DNA from: an uncultured Clostridia bacterium
GTDB taxonomy: Bacteria > Bacillota > Clostridia > Lachnospirales > Lachnospiraceae
DNA length: 35,859 bases
Assembly (NCBI GenBank): GCA_947167565.1
Contig: CAMVIN010000008.1
Span: forward strand, 1-35,859
Direction: 5' to 3'
Shown: in pieces, positions 1-7,480 of the stretch
Position numbering within the stretch: the first letter of the stretch is position 1
How the letters are laid out: each line of letters starts with the position of its first letter
Program-made: the position numbers and the translations under genes
Notes under the pieces: generated by a model
What the model saw: only the letters and a program-made list of their open reading frames with translations
Databases searched by the model: none
Told to the model about the DNA's origin: nothing

Positions 1-2
1 CA

Positions 3-536
3 AAGGATATTGAAGAGGCGACAGGGCACTTTATGATGTTTAATGAAATGTTAGCAACGTATGAGGAAGAACTGACACAGGAATTGATAAAAAGGTATCA
101 TTTTCGTTTAAAGTCAGGGGTATGGGAAGACATGGCGAATGGATATCCCTGTGGGGAGTATAAAAATCGTATCAACAGGGTGAGTGACATTGCGGTGGTT
201 CATCCACTTGAGGTTGAAGGGGAAATGAGACATCTACTTGACTGGTATAATACTGAGGAAAAAACACTTAAAACGATTAGTGTTTTTCATGCCTGTTATG
301 AAAGGATTCATCCGTTTCAAGATGGAAATGGTCGCACCGGCAGAATGATTTTGTTTAAAGAAAGTTTGAAAAACGGAATTGTTCCCGCCATTGTAAATGA
401 GGAAGACAGGAATATATATATGCAGTCTTTACACCTTGCTCAGACGGAAAAAGATTATGAAGAATTAGTTGATTTTTTAAAGAAGAAACAGGCAGATTAT
501 TATAAAGATATAAGAGATTTTTTGTGGGAATATTGA
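3..536 (+). CDS. Fic domain protein, 3' part (runs off left edge)
   Basis: This is the C-terminal part of a Fic-family protein. Known members usually transfer AMP from ATP to a hydroxyl group on a target protein. The catalytic loop reads HPFQDGNGRTGR, a complete match to HPFx(D/E)GNGRxxR, and contains the catalytic His and the phosphate-binding Gly-Asn-Gly-Arg. The frame is open from the first bases of the window through the ATG at 33 with no stop, and the residues before that Met (KDIEEATGHF) look like Fic sequence. The true start is therefore upstream and the ATG at 33 is internal. Any N-terminal inhibitory helix (S/T-x-x-x-E) is outside the window, so its regulatory class cannot be judged. 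The helicase gene begins 4 bp after the stop, which suggests a shared transcript. The family call is firm; the target is unknown. Confidence 0.9.
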   Translation, partial: KDIEEATGHFMMFNEMLATYEEELTQELIKRYHFRLKSGVWEDMANGYPCGEYKNRINRVSDIAVVHPLEVEGEMRHLLDWYNTEEKTLKTISVFHACYERIHPFQDGNGRTGRMILFKESLKNGIVPAIVNEEDRNIYMQSLHLAQTEKDYEELVDFLKKKQADYYKDIRDFLWEY

Positions 537-540
537 AAAA

Positions 541-2412
541 ATGAAAACAAATACAAACGATGTACAGAACCGGGCAATCCGGCACTACGAGGGGCCGTTT
601 ATGTGTCTGGCGGGGCCGGGGGCCGGAAAAACCTACGTGATTACGAACCGGGTAAAAAATCTGATCGAAGAATATGGGACGGAGCCGGAGAAAATTCTGG
701 TTGTGACTTTTTCCAAAGCGGCGGCCATTGAGATGAAGGAGCGTTTTGAAGAGTTGATGGAGGGGCAGCGTGCGCGCGTCCGTTTTGGGACGTTTCACTC
801 TGTCTTTTTTCAGATTTTGCGGGCCGCTTATCACTACGAGGCGAAGGATATTGTGACGCAATCTTTGAAATATCGTTTTTTAGAGGAGACCTTAGACGAT
901 ATTGAATATGAGATTGAGGACCGCAAAGAATTTCTGGAAAATATCGAGAAAGAAATCAGCAAAGTGAAGGGTGAGGGCATTGATGTGGACTGTTACTATT
1001 CCGCTAACTGTCCGGAGCAGGTGTTCCGGGACATGTTTCAGGGTTATCAGAACCGGCTTCACAGTCACCGTGCGCTTGACTTTGATGATATGGTCGTGTA
1101 TACTTATGAACTCTTGCGTGCCAGAAAGGATATACTGGCAATGTGGCAGCGGCATTTTACTTTTATTCTGATTGATGAGTTTCAGGATATCAATCGTCTC
1201 CAATATGAGACAATCCGCATGCTGGCAGAGCCGGAGAACAATCTTTTTATTGTGGGGGATGATGATCAGTCGATTTATGGATTCCGGGGTTCGCGACCGG
1301 ATATTATGCTCTCATTTCCGAGACAGTATCCACGGGCGGAACAGGTTACTCTTGATGTCAACTACCGATCCTCCTCGCAGATTCTCATAGCGGCAGGGAA
1401 ACTGATTGCTCATAATAAAAAGCGTTACGAGAAACATATTACTTCACATGCCGGGAAATTTGAGGGAGTACACATCAGTCGATGCCGTGATTTGTCCTCG
1501 GAGTCGGAGAGGATTGTCAAACAGATAAAATCCTATCACGAAGCGGGAATTCCCTATGAGGAGATGGCAATACTTTTCCGCACCAATATGCAGATGAGAA
1601 CGCCGGCCGGGAAATTAATGGAGCACGGAATTCCCTTTACCATGAAGGAGAGTATCAACAATATTTTTCACACATGGCTTGCCAAAGATATTTTGTGCTA
1701 TGTTGAGTTGGGGATGGGTGATAAAAGCCGGGACAAAATTTTAAAAATCTGCAACCGCCCGGTGCGTTATCTGAGCCGTGCGGCATTTCACGAACCACAG
1801 GTGGATTTTCGAGATATAAAATCCTATTATGCGGCGAAAAATCAATTTTGGATGTTGGAGCGGATTGATGATTTTCAAAATGAACTCCATGTGATTGGAA
1901 CGATGTCGCCTTACTCGGCGATTAACTACATCCGAAAGGGAATTGGATACGATGAGTGGCTCGCAGAGTACGCTAAGGAGAGAAATGTGAGCGTCGATGA
2001 CTGGCTTGAAGTGTTGGAAGAAGTTCAGGAGACGGCAAGAGACTGTAAGAGCCTTACCGAGTGGCTTGCCTTTGTCGAGAATTACGGGGAGACTTTGGAA
2101 CAGATGCAAAGGGAACAGCAGGATAACCGGGAAAAAACAGGTGTGCAGCTCATGACCATGCACGGGGCAAAAGGACTGGAATTTACGGCTGTCTTTGTTC
2201 CGACAATCAATGAGGATGTCTGCCCGTACCGCAAGGCGGTTCAGTCCGGGGATATTGAGGAAGAGAGGCGCATGCTGTATGTGGCGATGACGCGGGCAAA
2301 AAAATATCTGCATCTGTCGTTTGTAAATTACCGTTTTAATAAATCGGCGGAACTATCGAGATTTCTTACGGAGATTAGTCCGGAACTGGAGAAGCAGGAG
2401 GTGAGACGATGA
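541..2412 (+). CDS. UvrD/Rep/PcrA-type superfamily 1 DNA helicase
   Basis: A 623-residue ATP-dependent 3'-5' DNA helicase of the UvrD/Rep superfamily, acting in the cytoplasm on DNA repair or replication intermediates. Visible motifs in order: Walker A AGPGAGKT (about residues 24-31) just after the Q-motif Gln; Walker B variant DEFQDIN (about 211-217, where PcrA has DEYQDTN); motif III GDDDQSIYGFRGS (about 239); motif IV VNYRSS; motif V TMHGAKGLEF (about 540); motif VI EERRMLYVAMTRAKK (about 575). It is roughly 100 residues shorter than PcrA/UvrD and lacks their long C-terminal tail, so it is probably a secondary helicase and not the housekeeping PcrA. The start lies 4 bp after the Fic stop with only a weak purine-rich ribosome site, consistent with coupled translation. 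Its stop overlaps the next start (ATGA). Confidence 0.93.
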   Translation: MKTNTNDVQNRAIRHYEGPFMCLAGPGAGKTYVITNRVKNLIEEYGTEPEKILVVTFSKAAAIEMKERFEELMEGQRARVRFGTFHSVFFQILRAAYHYEAKDIVTQSLKYRFLEETLDDIEYEIEDRKEFLENIEKEISKVKGEGIDVDCYYSANCPEQVFRDMFQGYQNRLHSHRALDFDDMVVYTYELLRARKDILAMWQRHFTFILIDEFQDINRLQYETIRMLAEPENNLFIVGDDDQSIYGFRGSRPDIMLSFPRQYPRAEQVTLDVNYRSSSQILIAAGKLIAHNKKRYEKHITSHAGKFEGVHISRCRDLSSESERIVKQIKSYHEAGIPYEEMAILFRTNMQMRTPAGKLMEHGIPFTMKESINNIFHTWLAKDILCYVELGMGDKSRDKILKICNRPVRYLSRAAFHEPQVDFRDIKSYYAAKNQFWMLERIDDFQNELHVIGTMSPYSAINYIRKGIGYDEWLAEYAKERNVSVDDWLEVLEEVQETARDCKSLTEWLAFVENYGETLEQMQREQQDNREKTGVQLMTMHGAKGLEFTAVFVPTINEDVCPYRKAVQSGDIEEERRMLYVAMTRAKKYLHLSFVNYRFNKSAELSRFLTEISPELEKQEVRR

Positions 2413-2591
2413 ATAGTATTGTCAGTATTCTTATTGTGGCAGTAATTTTGATTGCCTGTGTCTGTATGCTTGTGTATGCGGCGCATGACAAAGCGGAGCA
2501 AAAGGAGGGGGAGGATTGTGCGGACAGCGGTTGTGATGGGGATTGTTTTCACTGTGGGAGAGCGTTTGAGCGGAAAGAAGAAGGGAAGTAA
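2409..2591 (+). CDS. Small Cys-rich single-pass membrane protein
   Basis: A 60-residue protein whose ATG overlaps the helicase stop by 4 bp, with a GAGG ribosome site inside the helicase end, so it looks translationally coupled and real despite its size. Residues about 4-24 form one hydrophobic helix. The rest is polar and holds four cysteines in the order C-x4-C-x3-C-x2-C (CADSGCDGDCFHC). This layout resembles the small Cys-rich membrane proteins often found near FeoB, but no iron-transport gene is nearby, so that is only a resemblance. The cysteines could bind a metal. Function unknown. Confidence 0.65.
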   Translation: MNSIVSILIVAVILIACVCMLVYAAHDKAEQKEGEDCADSGCDGDCFHCGRAFERKEEGK

Positions 2592-2625
2592 GTATCGTTT
2601 ACTTTAATTTGAAGGAGGAAGAGGT

Positions 2626-4215
2626 ATGGGAATTTATATTAATCCCGGATTGAGCGGGTTCGCAGAAATTCTTAATTCTGATTATGTAGATATGACGGCT
2701 CTTATTGATCTTGTCAATCAGACGATTGGAACAACGGGCAAACTTACATGTGTCAGTAGACCGCGTCGATTTGGCAAATCATATGCTGCGAAGATGTTGT
2801 GCGCATATTATGACTGTTCCTGTGCTTCTCATGATTTATTTGCGAAGAAAAAGATTACAGGAACAAAATTATATGAAAAGTATTTAAACAAATTTAATGT
2901 GATATATCTTGATATCACAAGTTTTATTTCTGTTGTGAAGAGAAAGCGTAAATCTATCAGTGATGTTCCGGATATGATTGTCAGAACGCTGCATGATGAA
3001 ATATGTTCTCTGTTTGACTATCTTCCCAAAGATAGCAGTCTTATGGAATGTATTCTTTCGTGTGTTGAGAGGGAGAAAAAGCAATTTGTGTTTATTATAG
3101 ATGAGTGGGATGCCATAATCCGTGAAGCCAGGAATGATGATGTGGCACAGCAGGCATATTTAAATCTGCTTCGGGAGTGGTTCAAAAACAGCAATTTTAC
3201 GCCAAAAGCAGTGGCGGCTGCTTATATGACCGGCATTTTGCCTTTAAAGAAAGATGGTACACAGTCAGCAATTTCCGATTTTAAGGAATATTCGATTCTT
3301 TATCCGGGGAAATTTGCTCAATATACAGGTTTCACTGAAAATGATGTCAGAACACTTTGCCAAAAATATAATATGCCTTTTGAAAAGGTTAAATCATGGT
3401 ATGACGGATATGATTTTTCTGATGCAGGTGCAATCTATAATCCATACTCGGTTATGCGGTCAATAGAAGAGAAAGAATGCCGTTCTTTTTGGAAGGAAAC
3501 CTCAGCGGCGGAATCTCTGAAGACTTACATCAATATGGATTTTGATGGGATGCAGAAGGTGATTGTTGAATTGATTATGGGGGAAGAAAAAAACATTGAT
3601 GTCAGCGATTTTCAAAATGACTTTGAAACATTTAATAACAGGGATGATGTTCTGACTTTGTTGATTCATCTCGGGTATCTGACCTTTAATAAAGACGAGT
3701 GTACCGTTCGTATTCCGAATGAAGAAGTTCGAAGTGAATTTCGCGGTATTTTAAAAGGAAAAGGTGTAAATGCGAAATGGATGGAACTTATCAAGCGGTC
3801 ACGTAAGTTGCTGGATGAAACACTTGCAGGGAATGGCGGAGCAGTTGCATCTATTTTAGAAGAAATCCGGTTGGAAAACTATGCACCTCAGTTCTATAAT
3901 AATGAACAGAGCCTTCGCTCGGTAATAAAATTCGGCTATCTCGCTGCTTGTGATGACTATATAAAAATGGAGGAAGTTCCGTCAGGAAAAGGTATTGCGG
4001 ACGTAATCATGATTCCGAAAAGGTTGTCTGTGTTGCCGGCTCTTGTAATTGAGTTAAAATGGGATAAAAGTTCCGGGGGAGCCATAGAACAGATTAAAGA
4101 TAGAAATTATCCATCCGTTTTGAAAGAATTTGGAGGAGAGATTTTACTGGTGGGAGTAAATTATAATTCCCAAACCGGTGAGCATGCGTGCTTGATTGAG
4201 CGGATGAAGAGTTGA
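2626..4215 (+). CDS. AAA-type ATPase with C-terminal PD-(D/E)XK nuclease-like domain
   Basis: A 529-residue protein of the large AAA-ATPase-like/DUF1703 family that is expanded in gut anaerobes. The N-terminal half has the family's unusual P-loop, RPRRFGKS, near residue 50, and a Walker B strand FVFIIDEWDAI near residue 160. The C-terminal part (about 430-529) carries a PD-(D/E)XK-like core: an Asp in GIADVIMIP, then the E-x-K pair in VIELKW, then a Gln-containing helix. The role of the family is not settled; nuclease-linked defence or mobile-element functions have been suggested, and none is shown here. The start is supported by GGAGGAAGAGG directly upstream. It follows the small membrane protein by 34 bp and is probably part of the same transcript. 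The gene appears intact. Confidence 0.85.
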   Translation: MGIYINPGLSGFAEILNSDYVDMTALIDLVNQTIGTTGKLTCVSRPRRFGKSYAAKMLCAYYDCSCASHDLFAKKKITGTKLYEKYLNKFNVIYLDITSFISVVKRKRKSISDVPDMIVRTLHDEICSLFDYLPKDSSLMECILSCVEREKKQFVFIIDEWDAIIREARNDDVAQQAYLNLLREWFKNSNFTPKAVAAAYMTGILPLKKDGTQSAISDFKEYSILYPGKFAQYTGFTENDVRTLCQKYNMPFEKVKSWYDGYDFSDAGAIYNPYSVMRSIEEKECRSFWKETSAAESLKTYINMDFDGMQKVIVELIMGEEKNIDVSDFQNDFETFNNRDDVLTLLIHLGYLTFNKDECTVRIPNEEVRSEFRGILKGKGVNAKWMELIKRSRKLLDETLAGNGGAVASILEEIRLENYAPQFYNNEQSLRSVIKFGYLAACDDYIKMEEVPSGKGIADVIMIPKRLSVLPALVIELKWDKSSGGAIEQIKDRNYPSVLKEFGGEILLVGVNYNSQTGEHACLIERMKS

Positions 4216-4220
4216 CAATG

Positions 4221-4253
4221 ATAAAAGAAGTGCCGGCATAACACCGGCACTTC
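4221..4253 (-). terminator. Intrinsic terminator, best on the minus strand
   Basis: A perfect 10-bp stem, GAAGTGCCGG with CCGGCACTTC, encloses a 7-nt loop at 4227-4253. Read on the minus strand it is followed by TTTTAT, so it should terminate the DUF1292 transcript. On the plus strand the downstream sequence is only mildly T-rich, so it may also act weakly for the AAA-nuclease gene. Confidence 0.8.
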
Positions 4254-4260
4254 CTGCTTC

Positions 4261-4668
4261 TTAATCCAGTTTCTTATTGATGAACTGATCCCACTTGCTG
4301 TCGTCATCGTCATCTTCATCGTCGTCGGAATCCTGTTCCCCGCCGTCGATGGAAATGCCCTCGAGTCCCTCATCCTCGTCTTCCGCCTCTTCATTGATAA
4401 TCTGCTGGAAAATATCGAGCAGGTCTTCGAGTAAATCATCGTCTTCAACAGGCGTGAATTCAAACTCAATTTCCTTTTTCTTTGTCTCTTTTGTCTGAAG
4501 TGAGAAGAAATAAACGCTTGGTTCCTCCTCATCTTCTTCAATCATTGCCGCGTAGTCCTGGTCATTATACTCAAAAATACACTGCATTGTCACTTCTGTT
4601 TCGTTCCCGTCTTCGTCCTCCAGCGTAAGTACTGCGTCCTCCAATGGGCTGTAATCAATATCTGCCAT
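4261..4668 (-). CDS. DUF1292 family acidic protein
   Basis: A 135-residue, very acidic protein with the DUF1292 (YrzB-like) layout: a strand with DEDGNETEV, then CIFEYNDQDYAAM, then an acidic strand with VYFFSL. DUF1292 proteins are small, widespread in Firmicutes and of unknown function. The second half is extended by a helix and an Asp/Glu-rich tail (residues about 95-130) encoded by a repetitive GAC/GAT/GAG tract that is low-complexity at DNA level. I chose the ATG at 4668 because AGGAGG lies 5 bases upstream. The frame is open further upstream to an ATG at 4785 that overlaps the stop of the beta-propeller gene (TAATG), which would give a 174-residue form; it has no good ribosome site and DUF1292 similarity starts after it. 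Confidence 0.85.
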   Translation of the reverse strand: MADIDYSPLEDAVLTLEDEDGNETEVTMQCIFEYNDQDYAAMIEEDEEEPSVYFFSLQTKETKKKEIEFEFTPVEDDDLLEDLLDIFQQIINEEAEDEDEGLEGISIDGGEQDSDDDEDDDDDSKWDQFINKKLD

Positions 4669-4784
4669 GGTAACCTCCTGATTATTCAAATTCGTAACTG
4701 CCGGACAATCCTCGTTTGTGCAATAGATTGCATTGGCAACTAATAGAACAACTGTACCATGTTTTTCTGAAAATTGCAAATACA

Positions 4785-6797
4785 TTATTTTGCTTTTTTC
4801 CACGTATTTATATCAAAAACAGTTACTCCCGACTCTACATCCACGACGTAGAAATATTCTCCGATACGAAGTCCTCTCACATTTTCCAGTGATTCGTAAG
4901 AGTACAGAATCGGGCAGGAGAGAACTTTTGTAAATTTTTTATCTTTATATTGATAGACTTCATAGGTATAGGTTTCACTATAAATATCATTCTCATCCAA
5001 TTTCTCTGACTCGACACCAAGCCCTACGAGACCGCACTCTTCATCAATAAATACAGCATGGTGGTTGCTTCCGGCAAGGCAGTAAGTGCCTCCACTTAGT
5101 TTAGTTTTGGCAATTTCATTTAATTCCTTATCATCGCTGATGGAGAACAGAGAGAATTTTATGCTGCTCTCATTTTTACCTCCCCTGCCGATTCCTAATA
5201 GCGTATTGTCTCTAAAGGAGTGAAGATAATCAGAGAAGCCCGGAAGTTTTAACTCGGATTTCAGCACTGGTTTTTTCGGGTCGCTGATGTCTACTGCGAA
5301 AACAGGGTCAGTATTTCGGTATGTGACAAAGTAAGCCATGTTATCTATATAGTAGGAGGAGTAAATCGTTTCATTTTTTCCGAGCCCGTCAATCTCTCCC
5401 GTCAGTTTCAGGTTTTCGTCCATAATGCAGAGACCGTTGTTTGTCTTGCCGGTTTTTCCGTATTTTGTGTAGACGAAGATAAAATTTCCCTGATACTCAT
5501 GCATATAGTAGGAATCGCTGATTTCGCCGCGCACCTTTGTGTCAGCAACGTAGGTAAATTTCCCTTTGTCATAGGAGTATTTGAGAATGGAAGTCTTGTC
5601 GTCCTGTCTGCCGTCTTTCGCTACACTGAATATACTGTAGCCGCGATTAACAAAGTAAATGTTGTTATTGCTCATATAATAGACATCCGATCCGCCAAAC
5701 GCTGCGCCCTTGTCGGCAAAGGATTTGTTGTCGCTAACGTTGAGAGAGGTCATTACCATATAGGAATTGTGGGCGCTTTTTTCCATGAGTAAAATCTCGT
5801 CCTCTTTAAGTGCTTTACCGTCCGTTAGAGGAACATAATCCTCCGGATGTTTGGGGTCACATTCACTGTTGCCTGTGGAAAAGTAACTGAAGGTGTAGAG
5901 GAAATCATCTGTCAGCCGTGAGGTTTCAAAGTACCCGTCCTGTGTGTGGTGGCAGATTTCCTTTGGAGAGGATGCATCAGAGATGTCATACAGGTAAATA
6001 ACAGTCTGCGGTCCGATGGATTCTGCCTTTTCATTTGCATTACTTTCCGTATATCTCAGACTGTCCCAGTTCTGACAGACAAGAATGAGTATTGTTCCCT
6101 TGACATACATCTCCTTACAGTCCATCTGGTCTACTAAAAGCGTCTCAGCTTTTTTGACATTTGCCCCATTCACATCATAGATTTTTATCTGAAAGCCCGT
6201 AGTCGCGCTTTTTACGGCAAAAATGTGAGAGCCATCTGTTTTGACGATATCTCCCTCCATCACACCATCTACCTGTGTGTCGGTCTCCGAGTAGGATGGA
6301 GAAGCGGTCCCGGAGGAAGAACTTGATGTAGAGTTGGAATTTTTTTTTGCCATGTCTCCGGTGTTTTCCTGAAGGTCAGCACTGTCTTCCACCTCAGCGC
6401 CCTCAGGAATAGCGCCATCCACACTTTTTACTATAGAAAAACGGTCCTCGTTATTGTACTCATTAATTAATTCACTGATTTCCTTATAACTTGTGTCGGA
6501 ACTATCCTTCGTGCCGGACTCGGCGACTGCGTTGCTGCCTGACTGTGGAGAAGAGCCCGAACGGGTGCTGTCCGTTGTAAAAAAGCGCTGTGAGAGCGCA
6601 AAGGTTCCCGCAGATAAGAGAACGACAAAGGCGGCACAGGCGGCAATCAGTCCTTTTTTTCGGTTGCCGGCAAAAAAACGTTTCCGCTGCTTTGTGTGTT
6701 CCAATTTTTTTTCTACTTCTTCCGGTGATAGAGAATCAGGAACGTCAAAAGCGTCCATGTCCTGTCGGATTTTTTCTTTTATTTCATTATTTTCCAT
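4785..6797 (-). CDS. Membrane-anchored secreted beta-propeller protein, likely anti-sigma partner
   Basis: A 670-residue protein. Residues 1-45 form a charged cytoplasmic segment, about 50-70 a transmembrane helix, about 75-165 a Ser/Thr/Asn-rich linker, and about 165-670 the secreted C-terminal beta-propeller family (PF09826 type), recognisable from TDTQVDGVMEGDIVKTDGSH and the repeated D-I-S-D/P-K-K-P strands. The gene directly follows an ECF sigma factor gene (50-bp gap). A short cytoplasmic N-terminus plus one membrane helix is the usual arrangement of sigma-factor-sequestering proteins, so it may sense the envelope and restrain the sigma factor; that role is inference from layout. AAAGGA lies about 10 bases before the ATG. 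Confident on family, moderate on regulatory role. Confidence 0.85.
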   Translation of the reverse strand: MENNEIKEKIRQDMDAFDVPDSLSPEEVEKKLEHTKQRKRFFAGNRKKGLIAACAAFVVLLSAGTFALSQRFFTTDSTRSGSSPQSGSNAVAESGTKDSSDTSYKEISELINEYNNEDRFSIVKSVDGAIPEGAEVEDSADLQENTGDMAKKNSNSTSSSSSGTASPSYSETDTQVDGVMEGDIVKTDGSHIFAVKSATTGFQIKIYDVNGANVKKAETLLVDQMDCKEMYVKGTILILVCQNWDSLRYTESNANEKAESIGPQTVIYLYDISDASSPKEICHHTQDGYFETSRLTDDFLYTFSYFSTGNSECDPKHPEDYVPLTDGKALKEDEILLMEKSAHNSYMVMTSLNVSDNKSFADKGAAFGGSDVYYMSNNNIYFVNRGYSIFSVAKDGRQDDKTSILKYSYDKGKFTYVADTKVRGEISDSYYMHEYQGNFIFVYTKYGKTGKTNNGLCIMDENLKLTGEIDGLGKNETIYSSYYIDNMAYFVTYRNTDPVFAVDISDPKKPVLKSELKLPGFSDYLHSFRDNTLLGIGRGGKNESSIKFSLFSISDDKELNEIAKTKLSGGTYCLAGSNHHAVFIDEECGLVGLGVESEKLDENDIYSETYTYEVYQYKDKKFTKVLSCPILYSYESLENVRGLRIGEYFYVVDVESGVTVFDINTWKKAK

Positions 6798-6847
6798 TAA
6801 AAATCATTCCTTTCTGGTTCGCTGTGGGATAGAAAAGTTTGCAGAGG

Positions 6848-7372
6848 CTACATCTCAAGCTGTTCTCTCAGCCTTGCAAATGCCCGGCTTTTAATCGAGC
6901 GCACACTGCCCTCTTTTTTGTGTACGACACTGGCAATTTCTCTGCTGCTGTATCCGGCAAAAACGGAGAGTGTGATAATCAGACGTTCTTCCTCTGACAA
7001 GAGGGCGAGAAGTTCTGCTATCTCTGATTTTTCATAGCCGCTGTCCTCAGCAGACGGTTCTTCGTAATCAGAATCTGTCGTGTTCACCCCATATGTACGG
7101 TACGCCGTGTTTTTTTTCAATGCATTGCGGCACTCGTTGGCAGTAATCTGAAACATCCAGCTCTTGAAGGAACTGTCTTTTTTCAGGCTGCCAATTCGCT
7201 CGTAGGCTTTCAGAACCGCCGTGCTTACTGCATCCTCTGCGGTGTATTCGTTTTTCGTCATACAGAGCGCAAAACGATATAAATCTTTATAATATTTTTC
7301 ATAGAGTCGGGCAAAGGCGTGAGTGTCACCGTTTTTTGCCTCGCCGACCAGCATCCATTCTGTATTTGTCAT
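6848..7372 (-). CDS. ECF-type RNA polymerase sigma-70 factor
   Basis: A 174-residue alternative sigma factor. Region 2 spans about residues 15-85 (LYEKYYKDLYRFALCMT, then FKSWMFQITANECRN) and region 4 about 115-172 with the helix-turn-helix YSSREIASVVHKKEGSVRS. There is no region 1 or 3, as expected for an ECF factor that directs RNA polymerase to a small set of promoters, often envelope stress genes. AAAGGAAG lies upstream of the ATG. It is first in a two-gene operon with the membrane beta-propeller protein. Its upstream region contains dyads and a 10-base sequence (AGCGAACCAG on this strand) that recurs before the second gene, which could be part of autoregulation. Confidence 0.92.
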   Translation of the reverse strand: MTNTEWMLVGEAKNGDTHAFARLYEKYYKDLYRFALCMTKNEYTAEDAVSTAVLKAYERIGSLKKDSSFKSWMFQITANECRNALKKNTAYRTYGVNTTDSDYEEPSAEDSGYEKSEIAELLALLSEEERLIITLSVFAGYSSREIASVVHKKEGSVRSIKSRAFARLREQLEM

Positions 7373-7389
7373 ATAATAATCTTCCTTTC

Positions 7390-7433
7390 GCGAACAGGAG
7401 TAAAACTGTTTTACAGTAATTAGACTGGTTCGC
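7390..7433. promoter_or_regulatory. Nested inverted repeats in divergent sigma-operon/helicase intergenic region
   Basis: A perfect dyad GTAAAAC-T-GTTTTAC at 7400-7414 is nested inside a second, imperfect pair: GCGAACAG at 7390-7397 and CTGGTTCGC at 7425-7433, the latter with one extra G. The region separates the ECF sigma gene from the divergent helicase gene and is a plausible operator. The protein that might bind is unknown. Confidence 0.4.
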
Positions 7434-7444
7434 TACATAAGGTG

Positions 7445-7473
7445 TTGCAAGAAATTTTTCAATGTTTTATACT
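7445..7473 (+). promoter_or_regulatory. Sigma-A-type promoter for nuclease-helicase gene
   Basis: TTGCAA at 7445-7450, a 17-bp spacer and TATACT at 7468-7473 fit a housekeeping promoter. Transcription would start near 7480, at or next to the ATG at 7481, implying an mRNA with no or almost no leader. Confidence 0.55.
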
Positions 7474-7480
7474 AAATATT

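Noticed and set aside
4295-4498. Open frame on the plus strand reading almost only serine
   Set aside because: It is the antisense of the Asp/Glu-rich repeat tract of the DUF1292 gene; no ribosome site and no homology.
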